Assembly: GCA_903872005.1 (NCBI GenBank)
Contig: CAIQJD010000897.1
Span: 1 to 6,757, forward strand
Length of the DNA: 6,757 bases
Direction: 5' to 3'
Origin: an uncultured bacterium
GTDB taxonomy: Bacteria > Chloroflexota > Anaerolineae > JACIWP01
Made by a program: the position numbers and the translations under genes. This document shows, piece after piece, positions 1 through 6,468 of this stretch; the first letter of the stretch is position 1; each line of letters opens with the position of its first letter. The notes under the pieces were generated by a model that saw only the letters and a program-made list of their open reading frames with translations, was not told the DNA's origin and did no database searches.

Positions 1-761
1 CCCGGCACAGCGAAGACCGGCCGGCCCAGTCGCGCCATGCGCTCGGCCGTATCCAGGCTGCCGCTCTTGACGCCGGCTTCCACGACAATCACCGCGCCAC
101 TCAGGCCGGCGATGATGCGGTCGCGCGCCATCAAAGCCGGCCCGCGAGGTGGGGTATTGGGATGCAACTCGGAAAGGAGAGCGCCCTGGCAAGTGATCTC
201 CTCCGCCAACTCAGCATTCTCGCGCGGATGGATAACGCGCAAGCCGGAGCCGAGGACGGCCAGGGTGCGCCCGCCGGCCGACAGCGCGCCGCGGTGGCTG
301 GCGCTGTCAATGCCGAGCGCCAGACCGCTCACCACGGTCAGGCCACGCCCGGCGAGTTCCCGCGCCAGCATCTCCGCCAGCCCGCTCCCCTGCAGTGTGG
401 CGCTGCGCGTCCCAACAATCGCGATAGCTGATGCATCGGCCGGCAAGAGCGCGCCACGAACAAACAACATGGGCGGAGCATCGTGCGCCCGGCGCAAATT
501 GGCCGGGTAGCCTTCATCTTCCCATGTCAGGACATCGAAACCCTCTTCTGATAGAGCGCGCAACTCTTCGGCCAGCGCATCCAGAGAAACCTCGCGCAGC
601 CGATCCACCATCGCCGGCGTGAAGCGTGGCAACGTCAGCAGCTCGGCGTCTGACGCATCAAACGCTGCTTCGACGCTGCCAAAACGGTCAATCAGCCGGC
701 GCGTGGTCACGCCGCCAATGCCGGGGATGAGGGAGAGAGCCAACCAATGGACAGTGCTCAT
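1..761 (-). CDS. dprA: DprA (DNA-processing protein A), 3' end cut by window edge
   Basis: Cytoplasmic single-stranded-DNA-binding protein of the DprA/Smf family. In transformation it shields internalised DNA and loads RecA. The visible 253 codons begin with a helix-hairpin-helix-like N-terminus (about residues 5-45, with IPGIGG at 12-17). The Rossmann-like DprA core follows: IVGTRS at 115-120, SGLALGID at 145-152 followed by SHRGAL at 155-160, VLGSGLRVIHPREN at 169-182, RDRIIAGLS at 213-221 and SGSLDTA at 233-239, ending in FAVP at 250-253 where the window stops. The C-terminal part, including any winged helix, lies outside. The ATG at 761 is supported by AGGAG nine bases upstream. It follows the recQ fusion by 24 bp and is probably in the same transcript. 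An oddity is Leu148, where many relatives have Arg or Lys (SGLARGID). The frame is open from the start to the edge and shows no lesion. Family assignment is secure; a competence role in this organism is inferred. Confidence 0.93.
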   Translation of the reverse strand, partial: MSTVHWLALSLIPGIGGVTTRRLIDRFGSVEAAFDASDAELLTLPRFTPAMVDRLREVSLDALAEELRALSEEGFDVLTWEDEGYPANLRRAHDAPPMLFVRGALLPADASAIAIVGTRSATLQGSGLAEMLARELAGRGLTVVSGLALGIDSASHRGALSAGGRTLAVLGSGLRVIHPRENAELAEEITCQGALLSELHPNTPPRGPALMARDRIIAGLSGAVIVVEAGVKSGSLDTAERMARLGRPVFAVP

Positions 762-770
762 GGGCCGTCG

Positions 771-775
771 CTCCT
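771..775 (-). promoter_or_regulatory. Ribosome binding site of dprA
   Basis: On the minus strand this reads AGGAG, nine bases before the ATG at 761 and inside the 24-bp gap after the recQ-fusion stop codon. It decides the dprA start. Confidence 0.75.
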
Positions 776-785
776 GTTGGAGGGA

Positions 786-3700
786 TCACGCATCGGAATG
801 GATCGTGCGCGTCAGAGTCAAGATCATCAAGCACTTGGCGCCGGCCTGACGCAACACCCGACACGCTTCTTCCATCGTCGCGCCAGAATCGAACAGGTCA
901 TCAAGGACAAGCAATCTCTTGCCACCCGGGTCGCCTTTCACGGCGAAAGCGCCGGCGACGTTGCCGCGCTTCTGCGCCAGAGTATGCATCTCCTTCTGTG
1001 GCAAAGTCTGGCGCGTCTTGACCAGAATTGGCCAAACCGGCCGGCGGATCAACTGACTCAGCGCATCGGCCAGAGCGCGCACCGGCTCGTTAGGGCGTGC
1101 TGTCGAAGGCGGCATTGGCACGATGGCGTCCACGTCCGTAATCTCGGGATGTTGTCGGAAAAGAGCGGCGAACTGTTCGACCAAAGCCGGCAACGCCGTC
1201 ATATCCCCCTGATACTTGAAGCGATAGGCTAATTCGCCAACGATGCTGCGGCTCCAGGCATCGCCAACGAATCCACTATGGAAGCTGAGCGCCCAGCCGG
1301 CCTGCCAGAGACCATCCAACGGACGCGGGTGCGGCCGACTCAAATAGTCCTGGACCGGATCAACAGCGGATTGGGGGGTCGCGACCATCCTGCCGTGTTC
1401 GTCCTTGCTCAAGACGCCGGCATCCAGCAGGCCATCCACGATTGGCTGCACTTGTCGGCGCGTATACCGGGCGAACCGGCCATACAGGGGGTGGCGCTCA
1501 TAGCGCGCGATGTATTCTGCGCCAGACCCCACAAGGAACTTTGCCAGACCGCTGCGAGCGAACACGCCAGGAAACTCGCCGGCGCACTCCAGGATGGCCG
1601 CTTTGAGCGCTTCCTGCGCGTCGGGGGGAATGGCGCTGGAGACCTCCCTGGAGACCTCATCGGTCTCCAGAGAGGTCTCGCCGGTCTCGCCCCGGGTCTC
1701 CTTCCGCCTCCAATCGGCCGCCACGCAACGGATCACCTCCCACGACACATCCTCCGTCAGCCGGCCCTTGATCGGCGCCAGGAGCGTCGCATCGCCCACC
1801 TCTTCAATCGCCCGGCGCACGGCGGCGATGCTCCCGGCCGGCGTGACCTCTGCCAACGCGATCTTCCCACCCTCAATGAGCTGCGCCAGATGCCCCCAGA
1901 TGGTCCGCTCGTTCAGCCCCCGGCGCGCCGCAATCTCGGCCGGCGCGACGCCGGCGGCGAACAGCTCGCGCGTCGCCTCTACCGTGTCGCCGGCCGGGCG
2001 CGCCGCCGGCTTCTCGCCAGTCGCGGCCAGGGCGCGATCCAGCCGCCGGCCCATAGCCCGATCCACCCGCAGGGCCACGCCCACCCGCTCCTTGATGGCG
2101 GCTTCACCTTGCGGCGTCAGGCGCAACGCCGGCCGCGCCCCGCCGACGACCTTCAGGTAGTCCTTCTCGATCAATTGCTCGATCAGGTCTTCGATCTCCG
2201 CCTGACGCAAGAAGGCCAGCCGGCCGTAGTAGATATTCTCGGTGTAAGCCGGCAATTGCATCTCCTGGGCCGTAGAGCCGTGCAGCAGTTGCGAAAGCTT
2301 CTGCTTCCCCACGCTCCAGGGGAGCCGGCGCGTCGCATCCAGGATGACCAGCGACAGACGCTCCACGGCCCCCAGCTCGCCGGCGGCGCGCGGCGCGATA
2401 TCCGCTTCGGGCGCCGGGCGCGGGGCGGCCGGCGCCGGCCGGGTGGCGCGACAGTTGTCGCAACAGGTCGGGCCGGCCTCAATGGGGGCGCGGTCGCCGA
2501 AATGATCGAGCAGGATGCGCCGGCGGCAGGCGTTCGATTCGGCGTACTCGATCATGCGCTCCAATTGCGCCCGCCGGTGGCGCTGGCGCGCCTGGGTCTG
2601 GCCGGCCGCGTCGCGTATGGCGGCTTCATCCCAGGCCGCCGGCCGCAATTGCATCCGCCCGCCGGCGTCGCCCAGGCGGTGCAGCGCGCCGGCGCTCTCC
2701 AACTGCGCCAGCCCCACCTTGACGCTGACATCTTGCAGGCCGGTGGCGACCGAGATTTCCTCGCTGGTCAGCGAGACGTCGGATGCGCCGGGCGCGCGCA
2801 GCGCCTGATAGAGCGTGTGCAGGTCGCGCGCCGAGATGCTGGCGGAATCAATGAACCACTCTTGCAGCGAGCGGTCTTTGGGCGCATAGATCAGCGCGGC
2901 GCGCGCCGGCTTGCCATCGCGCCCGGCGCGGCCGGCTTCCTGATAGTAGGCTTCCAGGGTCCCCGGCAGGGTGTAATGCGCCACCAGCCGCACGTCGGCC
3001 CGGTCAATGCCCATGCCGAAGGCGTTGGTGGCGACGACGACCGGCAGCCGGCCGGCCATGAAATCGTCCTGCGCGGCGGCGCGGCGCGCCGGCTCCATGC
3101 CGGCGTGATAACACTCGGCCCGCACGCGCAGGCTTTGGGTGATGAAATCGGCTGTCTCTTCGGCGTCGCGGCGCGTGCCGGCGTAGACGATGGCCGCGCC
3201 CTCTTTCCAGCCGGCCAGGAGCTTGCCGAGGGCGCGCAGTTTGGCCGGCGGGTCCGTGGCGTAGAGCACCGAAAAGTGCAGGTTGGGCCGGTTGAAGCCG
3301 GTGATGACTTGGGCCGCGTCGGGAATGCCCAGGAGGCGCGTGATGTCGGCCTGCACCTGCGGCGTAGCGGTGGCTGTCAGCGCCACGGTGAGCGGATTGC
3401 CCATCTGGGCGCGCGTCGGCGCAATTTGCAGGTAGTCCGGCCGAAAGTCATGCCCCCATTGGGAGACACAGTGGGCTTCGTCCACGGCCAGGAGGCTGAT
3501 GGTGAGCTGGCTCAGCGTCTCCTGGAAGGCGCTGGTACGCAGGCGTTCGGGGGCCACATAGACCAGGCGGTACGCGCCGGCGCGCAGGGCGCGCAGCCGG
3601 CGGGCGTTCTCTTCGGGGGCCAACATGCTGTGGATGCAGGTCGCCGGCGCGCCGCGCCGCGTCAGCGCCTCCACCTGGTCCTGCATCAGCGCGATGAGGG

Positions 3701-3893
3701 GCGAGATGACCAGGGAGACGCCGGGCAATTGCAGCGCGGCGAGCTGATAGACGAGCGATTTGCCGGAGCCGGTGGGCATGACGACCAGCGCGTTACGGCC
3801 GGCCAGGAGATGCCCAATGGCCTCCGCCTGGCCGGGCCGAAACTCGGCGAAGCCGAAATGGGCGCGCAGCGCCGTCGCCAGGGCGACATCCAT
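786..3893 (-). CDS. recQ: RecQ-family ATP-dependent DNA helicase fused to a C-terminal ComFC-like phosphoribosyltransferase domain
   Basis: 3'-5' superfamily 2 DNA helicase of 1035 residues, much longer than typical bacterial RecQ (about 600). Numbered from the ATG at 3893: motif 0 RPGQ near 19-22, Walker A MPTGSGKS 39-46, DEAH 138-141 followed by SQWGHDFRP, TATAT 173-177, motif V TNAFGMGID 289-297, and motif VI QEAGRAGRDG 318-327. A RecQ zinc site follows with Cys456, Cys477, Cys478 and Cys481 (CCDNC). Then come an RQC winged helix (about 508-605), a helix-turn-helix (about 636-675), an acidic E-T-rich linker (729-752), a region resembling a second winged helix (753-843) and a phosphoribosyltransferase domain (about 890-1035) with LVLDDLFDSGAT. 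No HRDC domain is recognisable. A GTG at 3899 would add two residues, but the ATG is better spaced from the GGGAGA at 3903-3908. All helicase motifs are intact. It precedes dprA by 24 bp. A role in processing incoming DNA is inferred. Confidence 0.93.
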   Translation of the reverse strand: MDVALATALRAHFGFAEFRPGQAEAIGHLLAGRNALVVMPTGSGKSLVYQLAALQLPGVSLVISPLIALMQDQVEALTRRGAPATCIHSMLAPEENARRLRALRAGAYRLVYVAPERLRTSAFQETLSQLTISLLAVDEAHCVSQWGHDFRPDYLQIAPTRAQMGNPLTVALTATATPQVQADITRLLGIPDAAQVITGFNRPNLHFSVLYATDPPAKLRALGKLLAGWKEGAAIVYAGTRRDAEETADFITQSLRVRAECYHAGMEPARRAAAQDDFMAGRLPVVVATNAFGMGIDRADVRLVAHYTLPGTLEAYYQEAGRAGRDGKPARAALIYAPKDRSLQEWFIDSASISARDLHTLYQALRAPGASDVSLTSEEISVATGLQDVSVKVGLAQLESAGALHRLGDAGGRMQLRPAAWDEAAIRDAAGQTQARQRHRRAQLERMIEYAESNACRRRILLDHFGDRAPIEAGPTCCDNCRATRPAPAAPRPAPEADIAPRAAGELGAVERLSLVILDATRRLPWSVGKQKLSQLLHGSTAQEMQLPAYTENIYYGRLAFLRQAEIEDLIEQLIEKDYLKVVGGARPALRLTPQGEAAIKERVGVALRVDRAMGRRLDRALAATGEKPAARPAGDTVEATRELFAAGVAPAEIAARRGLNERTIWGHLAQLIEGGKIALAEVTPAGSIAAVRRAIEEVGDATLLAPIKGRLTEDVSWEVIRCVAADWRRKETRGETGETSLETDEVSREVSSAIPPDAQEALKAAILECAGEFPGVFARSGLAKFLVGSGAEYIARYERHPLYGRFARYTRRQVQPIVDGLLDAGVLSKDEHGRMVATPQSAVDPVQDYLSRPHPRPLDGLWQAGWALSFHSGFVGDAWSRSIVGELAYRFKYQGDMTALPALVEQFAALFRQHPEITDVDAIVPMPPSTARPNEPVRALADALSQLIRRPVWPILVKTRQTLPQKEMHTLAQKRGNVAGAFAVKGDPGGKRLLVLDDLFDSGATMEEACRVLRQAGAKCLMILTLTRTIHSDA
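789..1226 (-). other. ComFC/GntX-like phosphoribosyltransferase domain at the C-terminus of the RecQ fusion
   Basis: Residues about 890-1035 of the helicase fusion follow the ComFC order: YRFKYQGD (resembling the KYxGD of ComFC), VPMPPSTARPNEPVRALADAL, then QKEMHTLAQKRGNVAGAF, and the PRPP-loop-like LLVLDDLFDSGAT (994-1006), ending in TLTRT. The acidic pair D998-D999 and the SGAT loop are present, so nucleotide or PRPP-type binding is plausible. The cysteine-rich zinc ribbon that usually opens free-standing ComFC is absent; there are no cysteines between about 850 and 920. Family membership is read from motifs. The biochemical activity of ComFC-type domains is not settled, so no reaction is claimed. 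Confidence 0.8.
1365..1637 (-). other. Probable second RQC-like winged-helix region in the RecQ fusion
   Basis: Residues about 753-843 repeat the landmark order of the first RQC domain (about 508-605): an IL helix, a short turn ending in P, a K/G-L-x-x-x-L helix, GS, then YGR, and a helix ending in L-x-x-x-x-x-L before a beta hairpin. The IL and GS landmarks are exactly 250 residues apart in the two copies and YGR is 248 apart. Identity is low (about one fifth by hand), so this is a structural suggestion rather than a proven duplication. Confidence 0.45.
1638..1701. repeat. Cluster of six GAGACC/GGTCTC hexamers forming an 18-bp imperfect hairpin
   Basis: Within recQ the hexamer GAGACC or its complement occurs at about 1639-1644, 1651-1656, 1662-1667, 1674-1679, 1683-1688 and 1695-1700. 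GGAGACCTC is directly repeated at 1638-1646 and 1650-1658. The left arm 1639-1656 pairs with 1662-1679 at 17 of 18 positions (the one mismatch is C1647 with A1671), around a 5-base loop at 1657-1661. It encodes the E-T/E-V-S-rich linker at residues 729-752, directly before the second winged-helix-like region. Confidence 0.85.
2079..2372 (-). other. RQC winged-helix domain of the RecQ fusion
   Basis: Residues about 508-605 of the fusion carry the RQC signature: VGKQKLSQLLHGS, then YYGRLAFL, LIEQLIEKDYL and a closing LRLTPQGEAAI. In RecQ helicases this domain contacts duplex DNA at the fork and helps strand separation. It follows the zinc site (Cys codons between 2451 and 2528) through a Pro/Ala-rich linker. 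Confidence 0.8.
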
Positions 3894-3902
3894 GTTCACT
3901 TC

Positions 3903-3908
3903 TCTCCC
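3903..3908 (-). promoter_or_regulatory. Ribosome binding site of the recQ fusion, favouring the ATG at 3893
   Basis: On the minus strand this reads GGGAGA. It lies nine bases before the ATG at 3893 but only three before the alternative GTG at 3899, so the ATG is the better start. Confidence 0.6.
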
Positions 3909-3933
3909 GGGCCGCCGGCAAGGCGCGCCGCGC

Positions 3934-5208
3934 TCAGCGCCGCCAGATGGTCTGGTCGCGTTCCGGCCCCACGGAGATCATGCCGGCCGGCACGCCGGTG
4001 AGCGCCTCGATGCGCTCCACGTAGCGCCGCGTCGGCGCCGGCAGGTCGGCCAGCGTGCGGCACGCGCCGATGTCCTCTTTCCAGCCGGGCAGCTCTTCGT
4101 AAATCGGCTCACACTCGGCCAGGGTCGCGCCGTCGGCCGGGAAGTCCTCCAGGCGTTGGCCGCGCCAGCGATAGGCCACGCAAATCCGCAGCGGGTCAAT
4201 CCCGGAGAGGACGTCCAGCTTGGTCAGGGCGAACTCGGTCAGGCCGTTGACGCGGCCGGCATAGCGCAGGATCACCGTATCCAGCCAGCCGGTGCGCCGG
4301 CGCCGGCCGGTCGTCGTGCCGAACTCATGGCCCACCTGGGTCAGATGCTCGCCCACGGCGTCGTGCAGCTCCGTGGGGAAGGGGCCGGCCCCGACGCGCG
4401 TCGTGTAGGTCTTGGCGATGCCGATGACGCGGTCAATCTTGGTCGGGCCGATGCCCAGGCCGGTGCAAGCGCCGCCGGCGATGGGCGATGAGCTGGTGAC
4501 GAAGGGATAGGTGCCATGATCCAGGTCGAGCAGCGTCCCTTGCGCGCCTTCGCACAGCACATCCTGGCCGGCGGCGATGGCCTGATGGATCAGGAGCGAG
4601 GCGTCGCCCACCAGGGGCGCGATGCGCCGGGCATAGCCGGCCGCCTCCGCGACGACCGCTTCGACATCCAGCGCCGGCAGGCCGTAGATTTGCGTCAGCC
4701 AGGCATTCTTGATGGCGATCTGCTCGCGCAGCCGGCCGATGAAGCGCTCCATGTCCAGGGTCTCGATGGCGCGGATGCCGACGCGGCTGGCTTTGTCGGC
4801 TTAGCTCGGGCCGATGCCGCGCTGCGTGGTGCCGATGCGGCCGGCGCCCAGGCCCTTCTCCGTCGCGCCATCCAGCGCCACATGATAGGGGAAGACCAGA
4901 TGCGTCCCGCCGCTGATGACCAGGCGCGCCGTCGCGTAGCCCTGGCCCTGCAGTTCGTCCAGCTCGCCGAAGAGGGTCTTGGGATTGAGCACGACGCCAT
5001 TGCCGATGATGCACAAGGCGTGTTCGTGCAGGATGCCGGAAGGGAGCAGGTGGAACTTGAAGGTCTTGTCGCCCCAGACGACGGTATGGCCGGCGTTATC
5101 GCCGCCGCCCCAGCGCGCCACGACGTGCGCCGTGCGGGTCAGGAAGTCGGTCAATTTGCCTTTGCCTTCGTCGCCCCATTGCGCGCCCAATATCACGGTA
5201 ACGGACAT
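3934..5208 (-). pseudogene. purA: Adenylosuccinate synthetase, interrupted by one in-frame TAA codon
   Basis: PurA joins IMP and aspartate at the cost of GTP to give adenylosuccinate, the committed step to AMP. The reading frame is continuous over 424 codons, close to the usual length of about 430, except for a TAA at codon 136 (4801-4803). Before it are the P-loop GAQWGDEGKGK (8-18, catalytic Asp13), GGGDNAGHTV with His41, and GTTQRGIGPS (126-135). After it come ADKASR (137-142), EGAQGT (220-225), TTTGRRRR near 288-295, the guanine-binding TKLD (319-322) and the C-terminal GPERDQT (414-420), then TGA. The stop sits exactly where the family has a conserved Tyr (RGIGP-x-Y-x-DK). A single base change explains it, with no frameshift or missing segment. 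A sequencing or assembly error is quite possible, since everything else looks under selection. The ATG at 5208 has GAGG eight bases upstream; the frame also continues upstream, but that part overlaps the preceding gene and is not PurA-like. Confidence 0.9.
4801..4803 (-). other. In-frame TAA in purA at the conserved Tyr codon
   Basis: The minus strand reads CCG AGC TAA GCC GAC AAA, i.e. P-S-stop-A-D-K. PurA proteins normally have Tyr here, so TAC or TAT to TAA by a change at position 4801 is the simplest explanation. Translation would end after 135 residues, before most of the IMP, aspartate and GTP sites. The next in-frame ATG is at 4752. Confidence 0.9.
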
Positions 5209-5216
5209 AGACGTTG

Positions 5217-5220
5217 CCTC
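5217..5220 (-). promoter_or_regulatory. Ribosome binding site of purA
   Basis: On the minus strand this reads GAGG, eight bases before the purA ATG at 5208, in the 43-bp gap after the hydrolase stop codon. It supports that start over longer upstream readings of the same frame. Confidence 0.55.
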
Positions 5221-5251
5221 GCTTTCTGCGGATAGGCCGGCGCGGCCGGCG

Positions 5252-6448
5252 CTATTCGTGGTTGGATCGTAGGATTTGGTTAGCCAGCGCGGCATAGACG
5301 CCGGCGGCCAGGAACATATCATCCAGGTGGATGGATTCGTTGGTGGTGTGGGCCAGGCGCTCGTCGCCGGGGCCGAAGCCAATCGTGGGGATGCCGGCGA
5401 CGCCCATCGTATAGCAGCCGTCGGTCGAGAAGGCCCAGCGCGTCACATGGGGCCGATAGCCCAATTGCTGCTCGATGGCGCGCGTCGCCGTCCGCACCAG
5501 GGCGTGGTCTTCCATGATGAGCCAGGCCGGGTAGTACGACTTGGAGCGGCATTTATAGCCGGTGTAGCTGGCGGCGCGATACTCGGTCACTTCCACCTTC
5601 GCGCCGCGCGCCTGCTCGCGATTGATGACGCCCTGAATTTCGGCCAGGGCGCGCGCTTCGGTCTCGCCCAGGGTGAGCCGGCGATCAATGTAGAAGGCGC
5701 AGCAATCCGGGATGGCGTTGCGGCTGCCGGCCGAGCTTTCGATCTGCGTCACGGCCAGGGAGCCGCGCCCCAACGCCGAATCGTTGGTCAGTTGCGAGGC
5801 CAACAACTCCGCGCTGAAGATGAGGCGCGCCGCGGTGTAGATGGCATTCTCGCCCTGCGCCGGCGCGGAGGCATGCGCCGCCACGCCCCGCACCGTCACC
5901 AGCATCTCCATGCGGCCACGATGGCCGGTCGCGATTTGTAGGTTGGTCGGCTCACACAGGATGACCATGTCGGGCGTGATGTGTTCTTCTTCGACCAGGA
6001 CGCGCATCGCGTAGCCTTCGCACGGCTCTTCTTGCACGACGCAGGCCACGTACAGGTCGCCGTTGAGGGGCGCCGCCGCGTCCAGGACCTGCTTCATGCC
6101 GTAGGTCAGCGCGGCCAGGGGGCCTTTCATGTCTACCGCGCCGCGCCCGTGCAGGATGCCGGCGTCCACGTCGCCGCCATACGGGTCGCGGCTCCAGGCG
6201 TTGCGATCGCCCACGCCGACGGTGTCCATGTGCCCGTTGAAGAGCAGGGCCGGCCCCTGCCCGTTGCCGGCGTGCGCGATGACGTTGCCGATGCGATCCA
6301 CCCGCACTTCCTGGAAGCCGATACGCCGTAGCTCCTCGACCATGCGGTCAGCCACTCCTTTTTCGTGGGTCGAGGGGCTGGGCGTGCGGATCAGATCGCG
6401 CGCCAGGGTTGTGAGAGCTGCCTGGTCAGTAGTGGTCAGTTTGAGCAT
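5252..6448 (-). CDS. M20-family metallohydrolase, YgeY type (amidohydrolase/peptidase)
   Basis: Cytoplasmic two-metal amidohydrolase of the M20/ArgE/DapE superfamily, 398 residues from the ATG at 6448. All expected metal and catalytic residues are visible: His73 in GHMDT, Asp106 in RGAVDMKG, the Glu140-Glu141 pair in VQEEPCEG, Glu166 in ILCEP, and His367 in ERLAHTTNE. His192 in AAHASAP marks the lid/dimerisation domain. Details such as GHRGRMEM, IDRRLTLGET, AFSTDGCYTMG and IPTIGFGPG closely resemble E. coli YgeY, the family often annotated as a selenium-metabolism-linked hydrolase, whose substrate I cannot name from sequence. A GTG at 6457 would add three residues. The ATG is preferred because a weak G-run (6457-6462) lies eight bases before it, whereas the GTG overlaps that run. 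It starts 20 bp after the sugar transferase and ends 43 bp before purA. No selenium genes are visible here, so a selenium role should not be assumed. Confidence 0.88.
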   Translation of the reverse strand: MLKLTTTDQAALTTLARDLIRTPSPSTHEKGVADRMVEELRRIGFQEVRVDRIGNVIAHAGNGQGPALLFNGHMDTVGVGDRNAWSRDPYGGDVDAGILHGRGAVDMKGPLAALTYGMKQVLDAAAPLNGDLYVACVVQEEPCEGYAMRVLVEEEHITPDMVILCEPTNLQIATGHRGRMEMLVTVRGVAAHASAPAQGENAIYTAARLIFSAELLASQLTNDSALGRGSLAVTQIESSAGSRNAIPDCCAFYIDRRLTLGETEARALAEIQGVINREQARGAKVEVTEYRAASYTGYKCRSKSYYPAWLIMEDHALVRTATRAIEQQLGYRPHVTRWAFSTDGCYTMGVAGIPTIGFGPGDERLAHTTNESIHLDDMFLAAGVYAALANQILRSNHE

Positions 6449-6468
6449 GCTTGTCACCCCCCATCGGG

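Noticed and set aside
1638..1701. The GAGACC cluster as a CRISPR-like or tandem repeat array
   Set aside because: The units are 6-9 bp in mixed orientations with no uniform spacers, and they lie within an intact coding frame.
1278..4001. A 907-codon open frame on the + strand opposite recQ
   Set aside because: It is antisense to a protein with complete RecQ motifs, and its translation is Arg/Gly/Gln/His-rich with no recognisable domain. Long antisense open frames are expected in GC-rich DNA with strong codon bias.
3934..4752. The downstream part of purA as an independent gene starting at the ATG at 4752
   Set aside because: It lacks the P-loop, Asp13 and His41, and the frame and protein match continue directly across the TAA, so it is the remainder of purA rather than a separate gene.
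4516..5235. A + strand open frame of 239 codons across purA
   Set aside because: It is antisense to well-conserved PurA motifs and has low-complexity composition without any recognisable domain.
5225..5251. GC-rich inverted repeat after the hydrolase stop codon as a possible terminator
   Set aside because: The stem is only about 5 bp, made of two GCCGGC copies, with no following T-run on the minus strand, and it lies in a 43-bp gap between closely spaced genes.
4801..5382. Longer reading of the purA 5' frame starting at 5382
   Set aside because: The extra 58 residues overlap the 3' end of the hydrolase gene in another frame and have no PurA similarity. PurA proteins begin at MSVTVILGAQWGDEG, which has its own ribosome binding site.
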